The notes beneath the pieces are model-generated. The model was not told the DNA's origin, ran no database searches, and saw only the letters and a program-made list of their open reading frames with translations. A stretch of DNA of 64,000 bases from Thysanoteuthis rhombus (lineage: Eukaryota; Mollusca; Cephalopoda; Oegopsida; Thysanoteuthidae), in contig OY735209.1 in NCBI GenBank assembly GCA_963457665.1, positions 62,011,975 through 62,075,974 of the forward strand, given 5' to 3'. Of the stretch, positions 56,753 through 64,000 are shown piece after piece. Position 1 is the stretch's first letter, and every line of letters starts with the position of its first letter. The position numbers and the translations under genes were made by a program.

Positions 56753-56886
56753 ACCATTAAACAAAACTTGATCTTTATTTATATACATGACAGCAAAGAT
56801 TCTAACGAATTATTCTTGGACTATTTACGTGATAATGTAACAAAGCAAAACTTTTCTTCTTTTTTTTTATAGATTTAAAATTACTA

Positions 56887-58093
56887 TTAGGTTGGCGCAG
56901 GAATAATTTTATTACTGTTATTCTAAACTTTGATGCTTATTTTGTAATAAACTATTATTTAACAATATTCAGGGAATATACCATTTTCAAGCATGTATTT
57001 CGCTGGGCATTTTATTTTCACTTTTTATTCTGGCTTATTTGAGGTTATCAAATCAAAGATGGAAAAAAAATTGTTGTATGAGTTCAAAATGGTACGTAAG
57101 TTAGCGGAAATTGCTCGCAATATCAGCCAAGTATTTGGCCGGGGTACCGCCAACAAACTTACCGAAATTTCGAAACGGAGGTAAGAGCCTTGGAGATGAG
57201 GAGCATCGTGGACGTCTTCTGTGATTGACGTTATCCAATTGAAGGCCACTGTTGAGGTGGACCAGCGCAAAACAACTCGAGGGGTTGCATAGGAACTTAA
57301 TTTTGACCATACAAGAGTTGTTCGACATTTGCACTGAATTGAAAAAGCAAAACATCTCGATAAACGGGTACCGCACGAGCTGAACGAAAATAGAAAAAAA
57401 TGCCGTCGCGGAGTTTGCTCTGCACTTCTTTTGTGCCACAAAAACGATCCATTTCTTGATTGCATTGTGACACGTGACTGGAAATGGATCCTGTGCAACA
57501 ATCGACAGCGTTCTGCGCAGTAGCTGGACAGAGGCTGGCAGTGAAACACTTCCCAAACCAAACTTGCATCATAAGAAGATGATGATCTCCGTTTGGTGGT
57601 CGGAGAGTGGAATCATCTATTACAACATCTTGAATATTGGTAAAACCATCACAATAAAGGAGTTTTTTCCAGGAAGTTGACCGAACTCACTAAGCACTGC
57701 AACGTTTACATCAAATATCCGTCAATCGAAAAGGGCGAATTCCTCTGCATGACGGCACCCGACAGCATCGAAATCGAACTAACTAGGCTATGAAAATCTA
57801 CCTTGTCCAGCTTTCTCACCAGACCCTTCTCCGACCGGCTACTGCTTTTCCAAGCATTTCGACCACTTCCTGCAAGAGAAGGTCTTTAACAAATCAGATG
57901 CAACTCAAATCGCCGTCGAAGGATTCATTAATTGCAAAGTGACAGAAATCTATACTAAATGGACTAGTTTCTACTTTGCAAAAACGTGTAGATACCGAGG
58001 GTTTTGATTTCGATTCAAACCTTTTATTCTAAACTGATATCGCTGCTTTAGACTTGATGGTGAATAATCGCAATTGATTTTGTACCAACCTTA
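56887..58093 (+). mobile_element. mariner transposon with both ends (cecropia/Hsmar1-like)
   Basis: The left end TTAGGTTGGCGCAGGAA follows a TA; the right end TTTTGTACCAACCTTA is followed by TA, giving 1207 bases, the normal mariner size. The transposase starts near 57059 (MEKKLLYEFK) with ISQVFGRGT of the DNA-binding domain. Later pieces in other frames include CATKTIHFLIAL, PKPNLHHKKMMISVWWSESG then IIYYNILNIGKTITI, LGYENLPCPAFSPDPSPTGY, then CFSKHFDHFLQEKVFNKSD. These match SETMAR/Hsmar1 closely in order. Catalytic Asp in the SPDPSPTGY block survives; the TCDEKW block is lost. Many frameshifts. A 178-codon minus-strand frame over it is only a shadow. Confidence 0.92.
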
Positions 58094-58094
58094 T

Positions 58095-58420
58095 AATCTG
58101 CAACAATAAATATGATAGGAAAAAGGAAATGAGAAGAAATGGACGAAACAGTATTATTGAATGACAAATGCTTCAATGAAAAAACGTCTAGATTACATTG
58201 AAAATGGCTTTACATTGATCTTCAGTTTGAAAATTTATGACACAACTAATTTTATTATTTAGTAAATAAGCAACATCAGCAACCTGTCACTTCATCTATC
58301 AGGGTTGAGATTCATTATCAAATTCCAGTTGTAATCTGAAGTTGACTGTTTTATTTTTCTACCGTAACAAGAACAATCCTCACTAAATTTGGAGGATTAA
58401 AAATTAGTATCCGCTTACCG
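58095..58420. other. no gene seen
   Basis: AT-rich non-coding DNA. Confidence 0.5.
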
Positions 58421-58425
58421 TGATT

Positions 58426-58760
58426 TAAAATCACGACCAACTGATTGGTAAACGTGTCTCTAACTGACTGGAGTAAATACACGTGTCTTATATATCTACC
58501 AAAATTTATGCTAGAAATACACAAGGGCTTGATTCATTCTGATTGGTGAATACCTTTATACTAAAAAAATATATTTTTATATTTTTTATTAAAATCAACA
58601 CTTAAAATCATGACCAAGTGATTGATAGCCAGCTCTCTTACCGAATGAGCCAAAATGACTGGAAAGTCTCACATACCTACGAAATTTATCTTACAGATAC
58701 GCAAGGATTTATTTCATTCAAATGATTAAATGTATTTATATTAAAAAATATATGTTTATA
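58426..58760 (-). repeat. two tandem tRNA-derived SINE units, about 175 bases each
   Basis: The right unit's head (58652 down to 58603, minus strand) reads TTGGCTCATTCGGTAAGAG, GCTGGCTATCAATC and CTTGGTCATGATTTTAAG, a clear tRNA-like order with A- and B-boxes. The left unit's head (58475-58426) is more decayed (TTGGTCGTGATTTTAAATC). Both bodies contain AAATTTAT-cTT/gct-A, ATACACAAGGG or ATACGCAAGGA and TTTATTTCATTC or TTGATTCATTC. Confidence 0.72.
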
Positions 58761-58764
58761 TGTA

Positions 58765-59495
58765 CAGTACAAAAGATGCAGTAATCATCCCGGGTTAGAA
58801 GAGACAAAACACAGACAGAGATTGAGAGCGAGAGAAAGAGAAAAGGAGAGAGAAAAAACGGATATGATGAGACTGAGATAAAGAGATGATAGATATGATC
58901 ACACTCAGATAGATATTCTCAGAAATCAGACCCAAACATGATAACATATTTTAAAAGATGATTATCTTAAAAAATTATGTGTTCACTCTCAATAGTTGAA
59001 TTATTTCAAAGGAGACAATAACATAGAATGTTTTGTAAAAAGAATTATCTTTCATTAAGTAGGAGTGGATTTGCATGATTCTATCATTATTAGTGATTAT
59101 TTTCTATAACTTTTATACCCTCACTACACACAGAAAATTATGAAAAAACTTGCTAATTTATCTTGGATCATTAAATTTGGTAAAAAAATAAGAGATTTTT
59201 TTCCAGTACGAAACTTGGGGTATTTTTAAAAGCATTTTCAGCTATGGTCCATTTTCAGTGCATAATTGCTAAATTAACATCCTGTTACAACATTAGATTT
59301 TTTGTATAAGACCTTACCTGCAAGAGGTTTTCTTCTTCTTATGCTAGATTGAAAGATGAAATTAAAAAGGTCGTTTGATATCAGTCGAAACGAATAGTTG
59401 TAAATAAGAACCCATAACTTTGATTAACTTCTTTCTTTGGTAGTTGGAATGAAATGGATAAATGATCGTTTCAAAGCATAAACTTCAAAACGTCA
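58765..59495. other. no gene seen
   Basis: Purine-rich GAGA stretch at 58805-58860, otherwise AT-rich non-coding. Confidence 0.5.
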
Positions 59496-59504
59496 TGACT
59501 CGGC

Positions 59505-60360
59505 CCAAACACAACCTTATTTGTCAAAGTGAGCCCCATTAAAACTGACGCAATGTTGCCAACGTTCCGACATTGAATTTATCCCATCACGATAAAAAAA
59601 AAATTTTTAAACTCAGGTCATAGTAATCGACAAATTGCCAGAAGGCATTTTTGACCTTGTCTGTATTAGCGCACACCTACTGACACGTAAATGCATGTAA
59701 AGCCCTGAAAAACCAGTAATCAGTAGGGGTCAGGTCAGGGAAGATGAGGCAAAAACTGCATCAGTTTTTACCGGCTGGTTTGTGCAGTATGAGGTCTTGC
59801 ATTATTCTGCAACAGAATGTGTCCCTTTCTGTCCATCACAGCTGGACAAAATGTTTGCAACTTCTGATGCGTCAGTTTCAAATCACGACAAATCCTATTG
59901 CGTCTGACCAGGTTGCAAGTGTGTTGTCATAGATAACTCCATTACAGCACCACAAAGCTCCAAGTGTTGTAATGGATAACTCCATTACAGCACCACAAAA
60001 CGGTCATTTGGTTATGAAGTTTGGGAAGAGAGCAAATTTGTCGACGTTAAGAAAGCCAAGTTTCTGATTATCATCCAGAAACCAGTTTCCACCAACAGTA
60101 AGCACACGATCAAGAATATGAATTTAGACTTACTAAGACGAAGACGTTTTTAGCCATTTCGGGTTCAACGTGCCTGATTTCATGAATGTCTGACACGACC
60201 GGCGACGATTTGCAAGTGTCAAACCAGACAGGCAGCTCTTCGGCAGCGCGATGACTGGATTTGAACGCGTCGGACATAATATCAGGAAAATCGCGTTTAT
60301 TCACCCTTACTCCAATAACTACTAAAAACAAATCACCATTTTTTTTTCCAATCTAATGAT
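59505..60360 (-). mobile_element. second mariner-type transposase relic
   Basis: Minus strand pieces in order: RVLTVGGNWFLDDNQKLGFL near 60100 (usual IVTGDEKWxLYDN; GDE reads GGN), LHNQMTVLWCCNGVIHYN (usual KxMxxVWWxxxGVIHYE), MDRKGHILLQNNARPHTAQT near 59830 (usual RKGxILLHDNARPH; the second catalytic Asp reads Asn), FLPHLP, and a C-terminal QCRNVGNIASVLMGLTLTNK-type end near 59520. A 40-base tandem duplication (ATAACTCCATTACAGCACCA at 59932 and 59971) lies inside. Terminal repeats were not found. Wording differs from the 56.9 kb mariner, so it is a separate lineage. Confidence 0.78.
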
Positions 60361-60439
60361 AATCAAACAACGAAATAAGAATTTCATCTTGATATGTTTT
60401 TTTCGATGTGCCCCTAAATCTTCATTGGACACGACTCGG

Positions 60440-61220
60440 CCGGTCCCCCTAACATTAAAGAATAGAAATGGGAAGGAAGAGGTGTGATGTCATTAAAAGG
60501 TATGATGTAATTAAAAGATATGACGTCAATAAAAGATGTGATGCATTAAAGAAAATCTAATCCGACCATTTTTACCAGCTACTAATGATGTAATAATAAT
60601 ACGGGAAAATGCCACAAATGGCTAAAAAAAACAACACCTATATGGCCATTTACAATTTTTATTGAAAATAATACTTGCAAAATATTTCATATCGTAATAT
60701 TTTACATGTATGAGAAATCGATTGAATCAAAGAAAGGCTACTTGTTCTTCCACGTCCTGCTTCTACTGCTACTACAACCACGGATGGTGGACACATCGTT
60801 GAACTTATTGTTCTTGTTTTTCAGGTAGTAACATTATATTTCATTACAAAATCGATTACTTTAGAAAGTGAGAAAAATACCAAAAATTTTACACGAACTT
60901 TAAATATTTGATGATTATTTCCAATGGATGAATATACACTGTAGAATTCGCGCCAATATTTTTTCTTATGTTTTTTTCTCGTTGTCGGATTACGAGTTAT
61001 ACAGATAAAAACACCCTTTATGCAGTAAAGGGAATATGTTCATTTAGTGCCATAATTTGTTAATCAAAAGATTAAAGAGCTCGCCTTGTATATTTCAGCT
61101 GATATAATGGCAAAGTGATCATAAAGATGGATATTACCGTTACAGATAGTTTGACAGGCACGCAATTCAAATGCTTGCCATAAACCTATCTATCTACACA
61201 TCTATTTATCTATAGTGAGG
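60440..61220. other. no gene seen
   Basis: A GATGT(A/C)ATTAAAAG(A/G)TATG unit is repeated three times near 60487-60545. Otherwise AT-rich. Confidence 0.5.
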
Positions 61221-61225
61221 TGAAA

Positions 61226-62763
61226 CAGGTGTTTTGACACTTACAAAATATCCATTTGATATACTTCAGGTGCTCAAATTTACTAAAAATTTATACAGGT
61301 GATGTTTTTTGATAAAAAAAAAATGTCAAGAAAAATATATATATTTACAAATACACGTTGCAGAATAAAAATATAAACAAAAGTAAGGGTGTGAGAACGA
61401 ATTCAGGCACAATAAAAAAAATATCATCATAAAAATGTTATTTAAGAAAAAATTCAGGTCTAAACCTTTCTGTAAGCGAAATAAAAAAAATTTGGAATGT
61501 TCTTGCGAGGCTTATCTAAGGTAGATTTCGTCACAGTTGTCATTCACTACGATCACATTCTTGAAACGAGGCAGTCATGGTTGAAGTAAAGGAGCTCTCA
61601 AGCGAACAAAAAATGTTTAAATTAAGCAACAAATAGAAGGTTTGAGCCACAGGGCCTTTACCTCGATGTTAAACATGCCTGTTACTACCACTGGATCGAT
61701 TATATTGAAGTGGAAGAAGTTTGGCACCACAAAAAAAACTCCCTCAAACTGGCGCCCTACCGAAAATTTCTCTGCAATCGCCTCGAAAAATGTAAAGAGT
61801 CAAAGCGAATCCAATGGTAACTCGAAAGTAGGTCCAAGATGATATGAAAGTAGCTAGTACAACGGTTACTAAAATAACTATTAGTAATGAACTACACGGG
61901 AATGGATTAAAATCCCGTACGCCACGGAAAACACTTTTGTTGAAAGAAAAGGCACCGAGATTCTCGGATGAAGTTCGTTCGAGACCATTAGGAGAAGCCT
62001 AATCATTTTTGGGGGAACATTCTTTGGTTTGATGAAGCGAAAATTGAAATTGGCAAAAACCCAGGTCCTCATGCATGGAGGAATTATGATCCAGAAAAAC
62101 ACCATCCCCCACATAAGAGCACGGAGGCGGAAGTATCATGGTTTGGAATTGTTTCTCTTCCAATGGTAGGGAAGCACTTCACGTGATTGAAGGAAGCATG
62201 AATGTAGCGATGTATCAGCGTATTTTGGAAGCTATCGTGTTCTCTTCGGTGCAACAGCATGAGCTTGAAGAAGGTTGGATCTTACAACAAGATAACGAAC
62301 AGAAGCATGGAGTTAGAATAACTAGCGAATTGTTTGTTCAGATCAATGTAGAGGTACTTCAGCGGCCGAGGCAATCTCCCAACTCAAATCCAAATGAAGA
62401 TTTATGGCGTTGCTTGAAAGATCGAATTCAACAGAGGGACCCAAGAAACATTTATGATTTGAAGGTCTTTTTGCAAGGAAGATTGGGTCAGGATTTCAAA
62501 AGGAATGTTTCAGAGGGCTTGTGAAAGGTTACGAAAAACGTCCCCTAACTACCGACCAAAAATATGGAATCAATTTGTCAAAATACTTTTTTTCCACCGT
62601 TATTTTTGTTTATATTCCATTCTGCATTGTGAATTGGGAAATATGTTTTTTTGTTCTTTGTAATTGTTAATTTTATATCAAATTACATCACCTGTTTAAA
62701 TTTAAATGAATGTGAGCATCAGAAGCATATCAAATGAGTATTTTGTAAGTGTCCAAATACTAC
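61226..62763 (+). mobile_element. Tc1-type transposon with long inverted ends
   Basis: The left end (CAGGTGTTTTGACACTTAC, AAAATATCCATTTGATATAC, to ACAGGTGATG) and the right end read in reverse (GTAGTATTTGGACACTTAC, AAAATACTCATTTGATATGC, to ACAGGTGATG) match over about 75 bases. The whole element is about 1.54 kb, normal for Tc1. The transposase runs 61577-62524: start MVEVKELSSEQK, then split frames with SHRAFTSMLNMPVTTTGSII (DNA-binding domain), LWFDEAKIEIG (first Asp), then an intact 128-codon frame with GSIMVWNCFSSNG, WILQQDNEQKHG (second Asp) and SPNSNPNEDLWRCLKDRI (Glu; D34E-type). All three acidic residues persist; the N-terminal half has stops and frameshifts. Confidence 0.92.
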
Positions 62764-62764
62764 C

Positions 62765-62802
<38 letters not shown>

Positions 62803-62812
62803 CTATCTCAAT
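62765..62812. repeat. (CT)n(ATCT)n microsatellite
   Basis: CT run then six ATCT units, directly beside the Tc1 right end. Confidence 0.95.
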
Positions 62813-62814
62813 CT

Positions 62815-63560
62815 CCCATTAAATCAGTTCTTCTCTTTTTTCATATAATTTTTGCAAGGTGAGAGGTCAAAATTCAATCACTTTGTCCTCGGTTCATTGA
62901 TCACCCAGTGAATGGCGTGGGAAAAAAACAATAACCAACAAAACTTCTTATATCAAGGTGAAATAAGAAATGAAACACTTCTGAGAAGGGTGGTAGCAGA
63001 AGAAAATGGGGTAACAGGAAAAAATTGGGGTTGGAGGCCCTAAAAAGCATGTGTGTACTGGAATGGATTTGTGTTGTTCATGAAAGTTTTATCATCAATC
63101 TCAAAGAAAACAAATATGATTGTAACTGCAAAATATCATTCGGACCGTAAAAAAAAAAGTACGCACGCAAAAAGGTTCACGCGTATCGATTCGAAATACT
63201 TATTTTTCGGTCTTCATTGGTTGTCGTTAATTTTATTACACAATTCTTGGTTTGATCAAAGTTTGTTTTTTCTTAATTTGTTGATACTATTTCTTCACAA
63301 TATTCTTTTCATTTAGTTAAGGGTGTCTGAATTCTACGTTTCATCCTTGTTTTAAATTAATTGCATTAATGTTTGATTGTGGAATCCTAGTTTTGATTAA
63401 ATCAAATTGAACTTTTGGTAATAGAGCGGCATTAATTCGCAATTTCAAAATATTGATGAAAGTTTGAACTTGTAATTAACTTATTTCTGAACGTATGCGA
63501 TTTTTTTCAATGAATAAATAAAAATTCATACGAAATGTAGAACTAAATATCTTACTACTT
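62815..63560. other. no gene seen
   Basis: An 87-codon frame at 63053-63316 has no motif. AT-rich. Confidence 0.45.
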
Positions 63561-63568
63561 GTGCTCAA

Positions 63569-63652
<84 letters not shown>
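63569..63652. repeat. (TC)n(TATC)n(TA)n microsatellite
   Basis: Compound tract ending next to a Penelope-like terminal motif. Confidence 0.96.
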
Positions 63653-63655
<3 letters not shown>

Positions 63656-63659
63656 AAAT

Positions 63660-63725
63660 GAGGATTTGCTACACGACTACGTTTATGTTTCTGTCCTTTC
63701 TGGGCTTCTTCAGGCGAATGATTAG
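63660..63725 (-). ncRNA. hammerhead-ribozyme-like motif (Penelope-type end)
   Basis: Minus strand: CGC, then CTGAAGA, a short stem (AGCCC/GGACA with mismatches), then GAAAC, a minimal stem III region (ATAAACGTA) and GTC with GTG after it. CTGANGA, GAAA and the GTC cleavage triplet are the conserved hammerhead core, and a very short stem III is typical of hammerheads in Penelope-like elements. The stem II mismatches suggest it is no longer active. The (TA)n tract beside it fits that setting. DNA to 64000 may be the rest of such an element. Confidence 0.42.
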
Positions 63726-64000
63726 GTATATTTTAGATTCGTGTTTGGGACATTTTTTGTTCGGGTGGGTGTCTTCCATTTTAGGTGGAATGTGTGCCTC
63801 TTTTATGTTATTTGATTTGTAATTTGTGTATTTCTGCATGTTGTTGTAAATTACAGGCCAGGGATGTGGTGTGAGTGTTTACATTATCAGTAAGTGGTTG
63901 TTGGTGTGTGCTCTCTGTGGGAGCGTTTTATTCTTACTTAGATTTCTTAGATTTAATTCCCTATGCTAGGATCCCTTTTATATGACCTTAATGGGTTGTA

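Noticed and set aside
57025-57561. A 178-codon minus-strand frame, the longest in the window, with two overlapping companions
   Set aside because: It lies antisense to the mariner transposase and has no protein similarity of its own.
59470-60440. GACTCGGCC near 59500 and 60430 as terminal repeats of the second mariner
   Set aside because: They are in direct, not inverted, orientation and only 9 bases long.

Overview
This window is AT-rich, non-coding animal DNA made almost entirely of decayed mobile elements, SINE-like repeats and simple-sequence tracts. I found no host protein gene I can defend; the nearest candidate is a 46-codon frame with splice-like borders near 50.73-50.92 kb. The mixture of RTE-type LINEs, LINEs with a restriction-like endonuclease, a Penelope-like element, a Helitron, mariner and Tc1 DNA transposons, tRNA- and 5S-like repeats and long (TA)n, (CA)n and (CT)n tracts points to an invertebrate metazoan, plausibly marine. 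I could not fix the phylum. The abundant tRNA-SINE core I associate with octopus and squid was not noticed here, which argues weakly against a coleoid cephalopod.

Layout. 0-9 kb: a mariner relic at the left edge, a minisatellite of about 67 bp units, two Helitron 3' ends facing outward (one carrying the end of a PIF1-like helicase), a tRNA-derived SINE, and two loci of a long-unit repeat called family D here. 9-20 kb: an RTE tail, the first family B copy, an RTE 3' half beside an RT piece of an R2/R4/NeSL-type LINE, a MITE with perfect 12-bp ends, a 15-bp minisatellite, tRNA-SINE pieces, a 5S-like fragment and another RTE end. 20-33 kb: family A and family C repeats, a head-to-head RTE pair, several RTE 3' ends with (ATG)n or (GAT)n tails, and a 62-nt miRNA-like hairpin. 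33-38 kb: a Penelope-like relic next to a 200-bp duplicated composite, then RTE and other LINE RT pieces.

38-53 kb: family D again, tRNA-derived repeats, a block where inverted RTE relics flank an R2/R4/NeSL-type LINE C-terminus, a full-length but diverged 5S copy, copies of the 'GCCAGACTAAGC' SINE, an internally deleted RTE, and an IS630-like DDE relic. 53-64 kb: tandem AT-rich units, tandem tRNA-SINE heads, a mariner with both ends (cecropia/Hsmar1-like), a second decayed mariner, a Tc1 element with long inverted ends, and a hammerhead-like Penelope end at the right edge.

Nothing here works together as a pathway. All transposases and reverse transcriptases seen are broken. The useful content is the repeat families: four dispersed families (A-D) and a SINE family that can be defined from copies inside this one window. 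Coordinates of repeat edges are by eye and usually good to 5-30 bases.
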